Assembly: GCF_900258515.1 (NCBI RefSeq)
Contig: NZ_LT984884.1
Span: 3,723,381-3,787,380, forward strand
Length of the DNA: 64,000 bases
Direction: 5' to 3'
From: Lentibacillus sp. Marseille-P4043
Lineage (GTDB): Bacteria; Bacillota; Bacilli; Bacillales; Amphibacillaceae
Numbering within the stretch: the stretch's first letter is position 1; the number at the start of each line of letters is the position of its first letter. Below the pieces are notes generated by a model. That model saw only the letters and a program-made list of their open reading frames with translations, had not been told where the DNA came from and made no database searches. Position numbers and translations under genes: made by a program. Positions 52,468 to 62,742 of this stretch are shown in pieces.

Positions 52468-53166
52468 CTATTCCTTAAAAAGCTCCTCAATCATCTTGTC
52501 AACATGGATTTCAGTCGTGTTCAACAATGCTAGATCTGTATCATCTTCTTTTATAATCATCGGCAGTTCCGTACATCCCAAAATGAGGCCATCCAAATTT
52601 TCCTTCTCGGCCGTGTCCTGAACTATCTTAAGAAACTCTTTTTTGGTTTGCGGATCAACAATGCCATTTTCTAATTCATCCACAATTTTTTGATGCAAAT
52701 ATTGCTGTACATCTTCTTCCGGCACGACAATTTCCTTTTCTCCTGTCAGAAAAGGCTTTTTGAAAAAATCATGTTCCATCGTAAATTTCGTCCCTAAAAG
52801 ACCCAATCGCTTCAGTCCTAGTTCATTCGCCTTGTCATATGTTGCCTCCACAATACTGATCATAGGAACAGCTACCTTTTTCCGCACCTGATCAAATACG
52901 ATATGTGGGGTATTGGCAGAAATAATAACGAAATCAGCGCCAATGGATTCCAATTTTTGCGCAGCTTCTCCAACATAATCAACGAGACCATCCAAATTCC
53001 CCTCCGAAATGAAACGGAAAATGTTATACATATTAATGCTATTAATGAACAACTCCGGCAGCTCCTGCTTACTGTTCACTTTTTCCTGATATTTTTTTAT
53101 AAATGATTGATAGTAATCAACCGTAGATTCTGGCCCTAAACCTCCGATAATGCCTGCGTGTTTCAT
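52468..53166 (-). CDS. Amino-acid (Asp/Glu-type) racemase family protein
   Basis: 232 residues, two-domain PLP-independent racemase fold with GGLGPESTVDYYQ, the first active-site loop ISANTPH and the second GCTELP. The usual first cysteine (CNTPH) is Ala here, so only one catalytic Cys remains, as in E. coli YgeA-type L/D-preferring members where it is Thr. Substrate and direction cannot be set. No neighbour indicates a pathway. Confidence 0.88.
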   Translation of the reverse strand: MKHAGIIGGLGPESTVDYYQSFIKKYQEKVNSKQELPELFINSINMYNIFRFISEGNLDGLVDYVGEAAQKLESIGADFVIISANTPHIVFDQVRKKVAVPMISIVEATYDKANELGLKRLGLLGTKFTMEHDFFKKPFLTGEKEIVVPEEDVQQYLHQKIVDELENGIVDPQTKKEFLKIVQDTAEKENLDGLILGCTELPMIIKEDDTDLALLNTTEIHVDKMIEELFKE

Positions 53167-53451
53167 TCGATCCCATCCTTTCTTTATAATTCAAATGTTT
53201 AGTAAAAAGGTATGTCTACTCTATATTAACACGACTTGTTATTATTTGTGGTAGAATGCTACATTATTTTTTCGAATTCTTATCCCCTATTTTAAATAGG
53301 AAATTTCTATAAATGGCCTGGGTAATTACGGAGTTTTTCGAGGCTAACTGCAGTGGTATATTTTGTGTTCAAATTTGTAATGATTCGTTCATACTCCATT
53401 CATGAAACAGGAATATAATCCAGTTATAACATAAAGATGGAGGCATGAACG

Positions 53452-54486
53452 ATGAAGCTTGCATGGAAAGAAATGAAGAAGAACAAAGCACGATTTATGA
53501 TTTTAGGATCAATCGTTTTTTTGGTTAGTTTATTAACATTTATCATATCTGGATTGGCGAATGGCTTGTCCCACGATAATGCAGCGTTAATTAAAGATTT
53601 GCCAGATGGTCAATTTTATATGAACGAGGATGCTGATGAAACATACAACCTTTCTAAAATAGATGAGAGCACACAAAATAGAATTATAGATGAGGAAAAT
53701 GATGCTGTAGCATTTTCCATCCAAATGGGGTTCGTGAACGATGCAGATGACAAACAACATAGTGTTGCTTTTGCCACCTCGACTGATTCAAAGTTATTCG
53801 AAAATGTTGAAGAAGGTGAAATCGTACTCGATGGTTCATTGAAAGATAAAGGTATAAAAGTCGGTGATACAGTCACAAGCAAGCAATTAAACGGTGATTT
53901 TAAAGTGCAGGGATTTGTCGATCAAAAGAAATTCGGCCATGCACCTGTTGCATATATCAATATGAAAAACTATCAAGAAATGTTTCACGTACATGAGATG
54001 CAAATGGTATTCATCCCTGGAATGGAAAAAGCACAAGACATTTCAGGATTACAATCATTTTCAAACAAGGACTTTCTTAACACGATTCCGAGTTACAGCG
54101 CAGAACAGATGTCACTCAATATGATTGTTTGGTTCCTAGTCGTCATTAGCGGAATGTTGTTTGCGGTATTCTTTTATATGATGAACGTGCAAAAAATCGG
54201 CTTATATGGAATTTTGAAAGCAATTGGTGTCAAAACAGGCTCCCTATTTAGGATGATGTGGTCACAAATGTTATTCATTACCGCTATGGCACTCGCACTG
54301 TCTGTTGCACTAAGTCAAGGCTTCACCATGTTCGCACCAGATGGAATGCCATTTAATTTAACAATAGAGACAACAACGCAACTGGCGATTATTTTCGTGA
54401 TTATTGGTTTTATTGGAGCTACACTATCCGGTATCCAAATTAAAAAGGTCGAACCACTACAGGCGATCCAGCAAGGAGAGGTTTAA
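53452..54486 (+). CDS. ABC transporter permease, HrtB/FtsX-like
   Basis: 344 residues. N-terminal helix (FMILGSIVFLVSLLTFIISG), an extracellular domain of about 180 residues and three C-terminal helices with VQKIGLYGILKAIGVKTG and KKVEPLQAIQQGEV, the FtsX/MacB plan. The length and ATPase partner resemble HrtB of heme exporters. GGAGG precedes the ATG. A TATAAT at 53414-53419 is about 30 bases upstream. The substrate could be heme or another toxic compound. Confidence 0.85.
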   Translation: MKLAWKEMKKNKARFMILGSIVFLVSLLTFIISGLANGLSHDNAALIKDLPDGQFYMNEDADETYNLSKIDESTQNRIIDEENDAVAFSIQMGFVNDADDKQHSVAFATSTDSKLFENVEEGEIVLDGSLKDKGIKVGDTVTSKQLNGDFKVQGFVDQKKFGHAPVAYINMKNYQEMFHVHEMQMVFIPGMEKAQDISGLQSFSNKDFLNTIPSYSAEQMSLNMIVWFLVVISGMLFAVFFYMMNVQKIGLYGILKAIGVKTGSLFRMMWSQMLFITAMALALSVALSQGFTMFAPDGMPFNLTIETTTQLAIIFVIIGFIGATLSGIQIKKVEPLQAIQQGEV

Positions 54487-55161
54487 ATGACAGCTTTTAC
54501 GATTGATGAAGTCAAAAAAACATTTACAAATGGGGAAATAAAAGAATCAGTATTAAATGGGATTAATCTTTCCCTTCATGAAGGTGAAATAACAGCATTG
54601 GTAGGTGCATCCGGATCAGGTAAAAGCACACTCCTTACAATAGCTGCAGGCCTTCAACGTGCATCAAATGGGCAAATCCTTTTTGAAGATCAAAATATGA
54701 CAAGTATGGGGCAAGAGGAAATTCGAAAAATCCGCGCAACACAGTTCGGTTTCATCTTTCAATCTTCTCACCTTGTCCCTTTTCTTACAGTGGAAGAGCA
54801 ACTGATGCTGATGCTCGATGTTTCAGGCACTAAAATGAAAAAGCGGCAACAAAAAGCGGAAATTGAAAAAGTTCTTAAATTAGTAGGCATGGATCACCGA
54901 AAAGATGCGTATCCTGCTTCATTATCAGGAGGAGAAAAACAGCGAGTAGCTATCTCTCGCGCTATTATTCACAAGCCGAAAATGCTGTTTGCGGATGAAC
55001 CAACAGCTAGCCTAGACTCAACAAAATCAAGGGATGTTATGACACTGATTCAAAAGCTAACAAAGACGTTGAACATTACAACATTGATGGTAACCCATGA
55101 TGAAGAAATGCTTCCTTATGCTGATCATATTGTTACAATGAAAGATGGATTGATTATGTGA
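54487..55161 (+). CDS. ABC transporter ATP-binding protein, HrtA-like
   Basis: 224 residues: Walker A GASGSGKST, Q-loop QSSHLVPFLTVEEQ, signature LSGGEKQR, Walker B MLFADEPT, H-loop THDEE. Adjacent to the permease (stop abuts start), so one unit. Smaller than Bce-type ATPases; similar to HrtA. Energises export by the permease at 53452. A strong terminator follows at 55221. Confidence 0.93.
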   Translation: MTAFTIDEVKKTFTNGEIKESVLNGINLSLHEGEITALVGASGSGKSTLLTIAAGLQRASNGQILFEDQNMTSMGQEEIRKIRATQFGFIFQSSHLVPFLTVEEQLMLMLDVSGTKMKKRQQKAEIEKVLKLVGMDHRKDAYPASLSGGEKQRVAISRAIIHKPKMLFADEPTASLDSTKSRDVMTLIQKLTKTLNITTLMVTHDEEMLPYADHIVTMKDGLIM

Positions 55162-55220
55162 AAGACTTCTTTTGCTCAGAACTAACCGGTTGAAAATAGG
55201 ATAAATGAAACTCGAACATG

Positions 55221-55266
55221 AACAAGGTCAGCCTCCGCACGAAATTTGTGGAGGCTGACCTTGTTT
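55221..55266. terminator. Strong bidirectional terminator
   Basis: Perfect stem of about 16 bp (AACAAGGTCAGCCTCC with complement) extended by CA/TG, ending TTGTTTT. Shared by HrtA-like and Bce-like genes. Confidence 0.9.
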
Positions 55267-55272
55267 TGCTTC

Positions 55273-57219
55273 CTACAATGCATCCCTAATAATCCGTTTA
55301 TAATAAAGCACCGACAGAATACCGAAGATCGAGTACAAGAAGGTATACAACAGCATAACGATAACCATCGGCGTCAACATTTCTGTACCAAACATAAACC
55401 ATCCGGATTTAACAGCAAAGTAACTGTGCAACAGCCCAAGTACTAATGGGATTCCAAAGTTAAAGAGCTGCTTGATTTGAATACCACGTAATAAATCTCC
55501 TTGTGTAAAGCCAAGCTTGCGTAAAATCGTGTAGGTGGATTTTTCTTCTTCACTCTCATCCATTTGTTTAAAATAAAGAATACACCCCGACGTGATTAAG
55601 AAGGTTAACCCCAGAAAGCCAACAATGAACATAGTAAGACCCTTTGCTTGTTTCTGTTGGCTGACGCTCTCCAAGTAACTGTATGCTGGATTTCCCTCCT
55701 CGTCATACCAGTCCTGAAAAATGTTATTTGCCTGATTTAGCTGATCGTTATCGACAATGTCAATCCCGATATACTCGGAGCCTAAACCTCCTTGAATGTC
55801 CGGATCCAAATTTTTTGCCAACTGTTGATAGTCGTTATCATTCACGATTGCAACCGGAAACCCGAATGATAAAATACTTGACACAATGAATCTATCTTGA
55901 AGCTCCGAATACTGCACATTAACGGTATTTTCCTGATTGGATAGGGCAATATCGCCTTTATCTTTAAAGGAAATGGACTGTGTTAGGATACCTCTAACCC
56001 CGGTGAGGACAGCCTCATCGGGCGAAACGCTAATATCCTCTGTTGATTGATCACTGATGACCACCATCCTGCTATCCGTGAGCTTACCATTGAAATTACT
56101 TGGAATGGATTTCAAAGCTTTAGTTATGTCAGCACGAATGGTTATTAAATCAATTTGACTCTGCTCATAATCAATTTGTTCCTCATCCAGTTTTTTCATA
56201 AAGTCCTCTGCATCACTTGCATTTGTAATGAAAAAGTCATTTGGGACTATCTGCTGTGCCAACTTTTCCGTTGAATAATAGGAGATATAGGTTAGAGATA
56301 ATAACCCAATCGCCAAAGCAGAAACGGTTGTAATGACTGTCAACAATACAGCGTTAGACCTCATGCGGAACATGATGGACGACAGGGATAGCACGTTATT
56401 AATGGATAAGTAACCGGCTTTCGTTTGACGAATAAGCTGCAGGATAAAACTGACCGATCCTTTAAAAAACAAGTAGGTACCAATAATAACGGAACCCAAG
56501 ATGGCCAGCATTACAAAAAGCAGCATATCCCCACTGATATCTCCACTGAATAATTTCGTGGATAAATAATATCCGGCAGCAATGAGCCCAATGCCAAATA
56601 TTCCGACCAGTATCTGTATAACCGACAGTTTTTGGACACGATTCTCCGTCTTGGACCGTGCTTGAAACAGAGAAAGAACGCTCTGTCTGCGAATAAATAG
56701 AAAGTTCATGATCATAATAAACAAATAAATAATCAGAAAGACTACGATTGTTTGCCACATGGCTTTAGCAGAGAAGTTCAGCGCCGCAACCTGATCGATA
56801 TCTGTTATTTTGAAAAAAATCATTTTAATCAGCTTGGATGCGGCAAAGCCAAGAAAAATCCCTATAGCTAAGGAGCCAACATAAAGCGCGAAGTTTTCAA
56901 TACTCAAAATACGGAAAATCTTGCCCTTGGTCATGCCAATAAGCTGGAATAGGCCAATCTCCTTGCTTCTTCTTTTAATAAACAACGTGTTGGCATATAA
57001 TAGAAACACAGCAACAATGGCGATTAGTAATACCGCCCCGGCACGAATTCCTGCTGATCCTTTTACGGTATTCGCCCTAGCGTCCATTGCCGGATCAAAC
57101 TGCAGCGTGACAAATGCAAAGTAAAGCGCCACACTAAAGACTAGGGCGAACACATACAGATAGTAATTCCGGATATTTTTCTTCAGACTCTGCAAGATCA
57201 GGTGATTAATGCTCATCAT
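55273..57219 (-). CDS. BceB-like ABC permease with large extracellular domain
   Basis: About 648 residues. N-terminal block of helices with [23 protein letters not shown], a middle helix set, an extracellular domain from about residue 330 to 540, and three C-terminal helices with [21 protein letters not shown]. This is the BceB/PsdB/VraG plan: sensing and detoxifying peptide antibiotics such as bacitracin or lantibiotics. ATG 57219 overlaps the ATPase gene by 14 bases. Last gene of an RR-HK-A-B operon. Confidence 0.92.
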   Translation of the reverse strand: MMSINHLILQSLKKNIRNYYLYVFALVFSVALYFAFVTLQFDPAMDARANTVKGSAGIRAGAVLLIAIVAVFLLYANTLFIKRRSKEIGLFQLIGMTKGKIFRILSIENFALYVGSLAIGIFLGFAASKLIKMIFFKITDIDQVAALNFSAKAMWQTIVVFLIIYLFIMIMNFLFIRRQSVLSLFQARSKTENRVQKLSVIQILVGIFGIGLIAAGYYLSTKLFSGDISGDMLLFVMLAILGSVIIGTYLFFKGSVSFILQLIRQTKAGYLSINNVLSLSSIMFRMRSNAVLLTVITTVSALAIGLLSLTYISYYSTEKLAQQIVPNDFFITNASDAEDFMKKLDEEQIDYEQSQIDLITIRADITKALKSIPSNFNGKLTDSRMVVISDQSTEDISVSPDEAVLTGVRGILTQSISFKDKGDIALSNQENTVNVQYSELQDRFIVSSILSFGFPVAIVNDNDYQQLAKNLDPDIQGGLGSEYIGIDIVDNDQLNQANNIFQDWYDEEGNPAYSYLESVSQQKQAKGLTMFIVGFLGLTFLITSGCILYFKQMDESEEEKSTYTILRKLGFTQGDLLRGIQIKQLFNFGIPLVLGLLHSYFAVKSGWFMFGTEMLTPMVIVMLLYTFLYSIFGILSVLYYKRIIRDAL

Positions 57220-57964
57220 GCACACCGCCCAGGACACCTTGTGTTTTCATAATGTCTTTTAAAAATGCTTGTCTCGTTTCTTCGCCTTTATTTAGTTGAG
57301 TATACATTTGCCCATCTTTGATAAAAATAACGCGTCCCGAATAGCTGGCAGCAACTGGATCGTGGGTGACCATGACAATCGTTGCATCTCGTGTTTGATT
57401 TAAGTTGTTCAGTTTATTTAATAAATCGGATGCGGACTTCGAGTCAAGGGCACCGGTCGGTTCATCCGCAAAAATAATGCTTGGCTGATGGATGAATGCA
57501 CGAGCTGCTGATGTCCGCTGTTTTTGCCCGCCTGAAAGCTCATTTGGGTACTTATTTTGCATATCACTAATACCGAGTTCATCCGCAACTGCTTGAAACG
57601 CCCGGTTTGCCTCTTTTTTTGACACGTGATTAACCGATAGTGGCAGCAATATATTTTCTTTGACAGTCAGTGTATCAAGCAAGTTATATTCTTGAAAGAT
57701 AAACCCTAAATGATGTTTGCGGAATGTAGCAAGTTGTTTATCTTTCATCGATGTTAATTCCTGTCCTTGGATGACGATCGTTCCCTGGCTTACCCGGTCA
57801 ATGGAAGAAAGCACATTAAGCAGAGTTGTTTTTCCTGAACCGGATGCCCCCATGATACTGACGAACTCGCCTTTTTCGACGTTAACATCGATCCCTTTTA
57901 AGACTTCCTGTTTATTAAATTTGTTTCCAAAGCTTTTATGAATTTTCGTTGCTTGTAACATCAT
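57206..57964 (-). CDS. BceA-like ABC transporter ATPase
   Basis: 252 residues: Walker [11 protein letters not shown]-loop [16 protein letters not shown], signature LSGGQKQR, Walker [15 protein letters not shown]-loop THDP. The Q-loop [10 protein letters not shown] is typical of BceA-type enzymes. AAAGGAG lies before the ATG. 97 bases separate it from the kinase gene, with a palindromic site at 58041-58074, so it likely has a regulator-driven promoter. Confidence 0.95.
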   Translation of the reverse strand: MMLQATKIHKSFGNKFNKQEVLKGIDVNVEKGEFVSIMGASGSGKTTLLNVLSSIDRVSQGTIVIQGQELTSMKDKQLATFRKHHLGFIFQEYNLLDTLTVKENILLPLSVNHVSKKEANRAFQAVADELGISDMQNKYPNELSGGQKQRTSAARAFIHQPSIIFADEPTGALDSKSASDLLNKLNNLNQTRDATIVMVTHDPVAASYSGRVIFIKDGQMYTQLNKGEETRQAFLKDIMKTQGVLGGVHDEH

Positions 57965-58040
57965 GTTTCTTCACTCCTTTGAACTCTCTCCATCATAAGC
58001 GTACCCCATCCATTTTTCCTTCGATTCACCGAACAAATGA

Positions 58041-58074
58041 TACTGGCATGTGACAATCTTGTCACATGCCAGTA
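58041..58074. promoter_or_regulatory. BceR-type operator between kinase and ABC genes
   Basis: A perfect 15-bp inverted repeat (TACTGGCATGTGACA and complement, 4-base spacer). Its centre TGACA-N4-TGTCA matches the BceR-like consensus TNACA-N4-TGTNA as I remember it. It overlaps the stop codon of the kinase gene and stands about 75-110 bases before the ATPase start, the usual place for a response-regulator-activated promoter. Confidence 0.7.
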
Positions 58075-59066
58075 ATCGCAACAAATTTATTTTTGTTAGG
58101 GAATGTTAACGTAAATGTTGTACCTTCTCCAACGATGGATTGGACATCGATCTTGATATGTAATGGCTTTATCGCATTCTTAACCAAATAGAGTCCCATA
58201 CCAGAGGAGGCTGTGTCCTGGTGGGCAGTAGTAGAGGTAAAGCCGCGATCAAAAATGCGTGGCAAGTCTTTGGCGTTAATGCCCCTCCCGTGATCCTCGA
58301 TGATGAGCTTTGTATGCTGCTGATCCTGGTAGCTGGTGACCGAAATATCGGCACTTTCCGTATATTTAATAGCGTTGGTTAACAGTTGCCGAATGATGAA
58401 GGCGAGCCATTTGGCATCCGTTAACACCTCCTCCTCTTGTAAAGAAACGTCAAATCCTATTCCTTTGCGTATACACCAGTACTGCAATGCTTTTATTTCT
58501 TGAAAAATCAGGGCTTCCAAGCTGGTATGTTCGATGTATAAGTCGTTTTCCATAAAAGGAATGCGCTTTTGATGCAGCTGCTGGTCGAGAAGCAAGTACG
58601 TTCGCAGCCATTCGTACTTTAATTGCTGTTTGATCTTATTATCTTCTACGCGATCAATCATGAGTTGCATCGCAGTTAGTGGTGTTTTCACTTCATGTAC
58701 CCACGATAAAAGTTCATCTCTTTCTTGTTCCAAATTTATATTGTGTTGTGAAAGCTCATTTTTATACTTAGTCGTTTGCTTCTCGAGTCGTTCTTTAACC
58801 ATTTTTTCGAACGGACTCCTCGCCCTATTGATATCCGTTAAATCGTAATCGCTATCCCATGCTTGCAGGCTTTTGTAAAATGCTGTTTCCTTTTGATAGC
58901 GGACGACGGCAAATATAATTAGAATAATAGTCGATAAAAAGACAATATATAAGACAGGACGGATGGTGATGGATGGGTCGATTACAGCGATAAAAAGTGT
59001 AAGCAGTTGTAATCCGATAAACAAGATTATCCAGCTGCATCGCTCCATTAAGTACTTTTTAATCAT
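58062..59066 (-). CDS. BceS-like intramembrane-sensing histidine kinase
   Basis: 334 residues. Two N-terminal helices joined by only a few residues (IDPSITIR), so no extracellular sensor, as in BceS. H-box LLSWVHEVKTPLTAM (phospho-His), N-box RQLLTNAIKYTE, G1 EDHGRGI, G2 SSGMGLYL. Start 59066 overlaps the regulator gene by 8 bases, with AAGGAGGTG upstream. Signals with the ABC permease rather than by itself. Confidence 0.94.
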   Translation of the reverse strand: MIKKYLMERCSWIILFIGLQLLTLFIAVIDPSITIRPVLYIVFLSTIILIIFAVVRYQKETAFYKSLQAWDSDYDLTDINRARSPFEKMVKERLEKQTTKYKNELSQHNINLEQERDELLSWVHEVKTPLTAMQLMIDRVEDNKIKQQLKYEWLRTYLLLDQQLHQKRIPFMENDLYIEHTSLEALIFQEIKALQYWCIRKGIGFDVSLQEEEVLTDAKWLAFIIRQLLTNAIKYTESADISVTSYQDQQHTKLIIEDHGRGINAKDLPRIFDRGFTSTTAHQDTASSGMGLYLVKNAIKPLHIKIDVQSIVGEGTTFTLTFPNKNKFVAITGM

Positions 59067-59754
59067 TGGGATGGGCCACCTCCTTCGCCTGATAGCCTTG
59101 CCCAACTTTCGTCGCGATAAAACGGCCTAATCCCAGTTCTCCCAATCGTTTACGCAACCGGTTCACATTAACGGTTAGGGTGTTATCACCAATGAACCGC
59201 TCATCATCCCAAAGACTCTGGATGATTTCTTCACGGCTGACGATCTCGTTTTTACGTTCGATTAAAACTTTCAGGATGTACATTTCATTTTTCGTAAGCT
59301 CAATGGTTCCTTTTTCATTGGCAATCGTATTTTTGGCATAATCAACCGTTGCGCTATTCCATGTGCGCAATTCGACTTGCTCCGTGTTGTAATCATAGAC
59401 ACGCCGGAGGATCGCTTGTATTTTCGCAATCAAGACATCAAAGTGAAACGGCTTCTGTACATAATCATCCGCACCAAGCTGCATAGACATAACCATATCG
59501 GTCGGGTGATCGCGTGACGATAAGAAGACAATAGGAACATTGGAATTCATCCGAATCATCCGGCACCAATGGAATCCATCGTATTTCGGCAATTGAATAT
59601 CAATAATGACCAAATCTGGTTTTAAACTTGTAAAATCTTGCATGATATCGTTAAAATCTCTCACACCAAACACATCATAATCCCAACTGGCAAGCCGCTC
59701 TTTTATTTCTTGAAACAGGCTTGTATCATCTTCAATTAACATAATCTTGAACAT
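59059..59754 (-). CDS. BceR-like OmpR-family response regulator
   Basis: 231 residues. Receiver with LIEDD, phospho-acceptor in VIIDIQLPKYDG (Asp52), and QKPF. C-terminal winged helix with NEMYILKVLIERKNEIVSREEII and NTLTVNVNRLRKRL. First gene of the operon RR-HK-ATPase-permease (59754 to 55273). A target site is likely the palindrome at 58041. No strong ribosome binding site (GAGTGG only). Confidence 0.94.
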   Translation of the reverse strand: MFKIMLIEDDTSLFQEIKERLASWDYDVFGVRDFNDIMQDFTSLKPDLVIIDIQLPKYDGFHWCRMIRMNSNVPIVFLSSRDHPTDMVMSMQLGADDYVQKPFHFDVLIAKIQAILRRVYDYNTEQVELRTWNSATVDYAKNTIANEKGTIELTKNEMYILKVLIERKNEIVSREEIIQSLWDDERFIGDNTLTVNVNRLRKRLGELGLGRFIATKVGQGYQAKEVAHPND

Positions 59755-60295
59755 GGAACCACTCGCTTATTCATCTATCATTTTGGTTTCATTGTAGCGA
59801 AATCGTCTCATTATGTACAGAATTGACGTTTGCCCTGGACAGGTCTAGGGGGGGAGAATGGGGAATGACATTCTGTACTATCTTTACAATAGATCCGTAA
59901 TTAGGCATCTCTTGCTAACTGATTACTCGTGAATGTCAGTTTTTATCCTTCGCCATCCTCGTTATCCCCTTTCAGTTTATTTATATTTAGTATGACCTTG
60001 TTCTGTATATTTTTTGCTTTCATTTTGGATTTCCACATAAAATAAAATTGTTTACTTTTAACGAAGTGAAGCCGCATTCTTCCGATAAAAAATGCGGCTT
60101 CATCAAAAAATAGTTCTTCACTTTTCACAACCACAAGTAGGATCACACTAAGTTTAGTGGTAACAAAGTTGTTTATCGTTATTCCACATTAGCTACCCTT
60201 TTCTTAAATGAGCAATCTCGACTAGTTAGTAGTATTGAAGGCTTTCACGATTCATTGTAAATGCTTAAATACTCCTTCTCTTTATATAGCGATGA
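59755..60295. other. Non-coding region with an orphan hairpin
   Basis: About 540 bases between the response regulator start and the convergent-side hexosaminidase stop. Contains the regulator promoter region (TACAAT about 45 bases before the ATG, weak -35) and a perfect 12-bp hairpin TGAAGCCGCATT/AATGCGGCTTCA at 60067-60102 without a clean T-run. A 67-codon frame here has no support. Confidence 0.55.
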
Positions 60296-62017
60296 TCAAG
60301 ACACTTTCTGTATAATTGCTTCCACTCTCTCATTGATCGATTGGAAATTAGGTACTGGCGTCTTTTCATCTGACAGTTGGTATTTTGCTTTTAAATCCGT
60401 GATGCGTTCCACACTCTTATCAATCCTGTCTTCGCTTATTTCTCCACTCTCAACAGCCGCTTTCAATTCATCAAATACAGTAGCAATCAAATCGGGATCA
60501 TGTGCAACGAGCAATAGATCTCCGCCCGCTTTTACTGTCTGGATCGCCGCATCGGCAACATTATAATGATCCGTGATCGCCCCCATCGTCAAGTCATCGG
60601 TAATGACGACACCATCAAAATCATATTTCTCTCGCAAAATACCTGTGATCACCCCTTTGGACATAGATGCAGGATAATTTTTATCTATTTTTGGCAACAG
60701 AATATGTGCAATCATACTGACATCGGCACCATTTGAAATGGCCTTCTTGAATGGTATAAGCTCCAGTTTGGACAGCTTCGCATAACTTTTATCGACCTTT
60801 GGAAGCTCCAAGTGGGAATCTACCCCGGTATCCCCGTGCCCAGGAAAATGTTTCATGACAGAAATAATTCCTTCATTTTGGATCCCTTTCATCGTCTGAA
60901 TACCCAGCCCAGTGACAATATCCGGGTTGTCACCAAACGAACGATCGCCGATAACAGGATTATCTGCATTGCTGTTAATATCAAGGACAGGTGCGAAGTC
61001 CAAATTGAAACCGAGTGCTTGCATCTGCTCACCGAGAATGCTACCAACATTGAAAGCCACCTCAGGATCGTTCAGTTCCCCTATCGAACGGCTCGTGGGC
61101 AAGCTTTTCACCCCATCAGGCATTCGTGTCACACTGCCGCCTTCTTCATCAACCCCCAGCAATAACGGGGTAGGGTTGTTGTCAGCATTCACAGCTTTCA
61201 TATCATTTAAAAAGTTCACCGTTTGGGTTATACTTTCGATGTTATTACCAAATAAAATAATACCTCCAACATGATACCTTTCGATGACTTTTCTAGTTTC
61301 GGCAGTCATTTCCGTACCATTAACCCCGCTGAAAATCATTTGCCCGATTTTTTCATCAAGGCTCATCCCGTCGACTTCTTTATCACCAGAATCATTGCTT
61401 TCCTCTTCATTTTCAACACCTTTGCTTATTTCCTTCGATAGCGATATATGATCGACCTTAGGGTTATCTGAATCACTGGCAGGTTTCGGAAAAACCCATT
61501 TCAAGTCATAGCCGCCAGAAAGTTCATAGACAAGGATGATTTGATCATAATCTTCGTCTTGGTAGTAACGCGTATCATCGGGTTTTTCATATGATTTAAG
61601 CGTATCTAAATCGACCGACGTAAATATTTCCTGCGATGAACGCATATCGGACACAATATCATCTGTAATACCGACATCGATGTCACGTGATGGATAGTTC
61701 AAAAAAAGACCAACATCTGTTTCACTCTTCTCATCCGGTTCCCCCCAAGCTTCCTGCACATCATCGGCAGTCGTATCACCAACAACGATATGACTGTCCA
61801 TGACTTTTCCTTGCTTGGCTGAATCGAATATGTTGTCTAGAGATGGTTCTAACTCCACGTCATCTTTATTTTCATTATCTGGTAATGGTTTCTTTGATTG
61901 CTGGTCTGCCTGTTTATCATTTGTATCGTCGCCCAACAAACTGATGAAAAAGAAAGATGCTCCAAGAGCGACGATAGCAATGATGGTTATAATTGTGATA
62001 CGCTTACGTTTGATCAT
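60296..62017 (-). CDS. nagZ: DUF4309-GH3 beta-N-acetylhexosaminidase (NagZ-like)
   Basis: 573 residues. Signal anchor TIITIIAIVALGASFFFIS, then an acidic linker, a DUF4309-like domain (about 65-170: MDSHIVVGDTTADDVQEAWGEPDE, VGITDDIVSDMRSS), a second linker, and a GH3 catalytic domain from about 220. The GH3 part has FAPVLDIN, GDRSFGDNP, KHFPGHGDTGVDSH (acid-base His-Asp pair of NagZ type) and nucleophile Asp in ITDDLTMGAI. Likely outside the cell, cleaving GlcNAc-MurNAc links in wall turnover. GGAGGG precedes ATG 62017. The fused DUF4309 is unusual for a NagZ. Confidence 0.88.
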   Translation of the reverse strand: MIKRKRITIITIIAIVALGASFFFISLLGDDTNDKQADQQSKKPLPDNENKDDVELEPSLDNIFDSAKQGKVMDSHIVVGDTTADDVQEAWGEPDEKSETDVGLFLNYPSRDIDVGITDDIVSDMRSSQEIFTSVDLDTLKSYEKPDDTRYYQDEDYDQIILVYELSGGYDLKWVFPKPASDSDNPKVDHISLSKEISKGVENEEESNDSGDKEVDGMSLDEKIGQMIFSGVNGTEMTAETRKVIERYHVGGIILFGNNIESITQTVNFLNDMKAVNADNNPTPLLLGVDEEGGSVTRMPDGVKSLPTSRSIGELNDPEVAFNVGSILGEQMQALGFNLDFAPVLDINSNADNPVIGDRSFGDNPDIVTGLGIQTMKGIQNEGIISVMKHFPGHGDTGVDSHLELPKVDKSYAKLSKLELIPFKKAISNGADVSMIAHILLPKIDKNYPASMSKGVITGILREKYDFDGVVITDDLTMGAITDHYNVADAAIQTVKAGGDLLLVAHDPDLIATVFDELKAAVESGEISEDRIDKSVERITDLKAKYQLSDEKTPVPNFQSINERVEAIIQKVS

Positions 62018-62148
62018 GGTTGTCCCTCCTCGAATAATCATTCTAAAAACTGTTACCTCACTAAAATCAACACCCTGTTAAACAATCTGGCCCGATCCAG
62101 GAATGATTCTTATTCAAGATGTGCGCTCCTTTGTTGAACGATATCACA

Positions 62149-62742
62149 TTAGTGTGATCTTTCATAAAAAGTAACAAATAAATCAAAGTTGCTTCTAAAA
62201 TGGTTACGAAGATTACCAAATAAATTGCTTAATTCATTTCTTGAAAAATACTTTTCTTCTTTTAACCGCGTAATGCTTTCTTCCAATCTTAGAAAATTCT
62301 TTATACTGTTAATTAAGTAACCTTTTTCCTGACTCGTATAATCTTCATTTGCTACAAGATCCAACAAGCTATCTGTAGTCTGTTTCACATCAACAAGCAT
62401 TTTATCCAATTTATTTTTATCCATCGATACTGGGTCTGTACCGATTAACCAATCCTGCTCAAAAATAGGAAGAATGTATCGAGTTCGATCTATGGTTAAA
62501 TCGATGCCATTATTTGTATTTTCAAATTCGTTATCCAACTCTTTTTCATAGGATTCTTTAAATTCATTCAGGATGTCTTTATAAGTTTGATCATCATTAT
62601 ATAAAACTTTACCTGGCTTGTAGGTATAACTTTTATGGGCACTGAAGTGGGAAAAAGGATAAAACCACGTCATTATAGAAACAAAAAGTAAAATGAGTAC
62701 AATAAATTCTCCTACTCCCCAAGCAGCTTTTTTCTTATTCAA
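62149..62742 (-). CDS. Hypothetical membrane-anchored protein
   Basis: 197 residues with one N-terminal helix (FIVLILLFVSIMTWFYPF) and a largely helical charged outside domain. TTG start at 62742 with AAGGAGAA about 9 bases upstream. About 130 bases before the hexosaminidase on the same strand; may be cotranscribed. Family not recognised. Confidence 0.6.
   Translation of the reverse strand: MNKKKAAWGVGEFIVLILLFVSIMTWFYPFSHFSAHKSYTYKPGKVLYNDDQTYKDILNEFKESYEKELDNEFENTNNGIDLTIDRTRYILPIFEQDWLIGTDPVSMDKNKLDKMLVDVKQTTDSLLDLVANEDYTSQEKGYLINSIKNFLRLEESITRLKEEKYFSRNELSNLFGNLRNHFRSNFDLFVTFYERSH

Noticed and set aside
59943-60146. 67-codon minus-strand frame
   Set aside because: No ribosome binding site, and it contains both arms of a hairpin.
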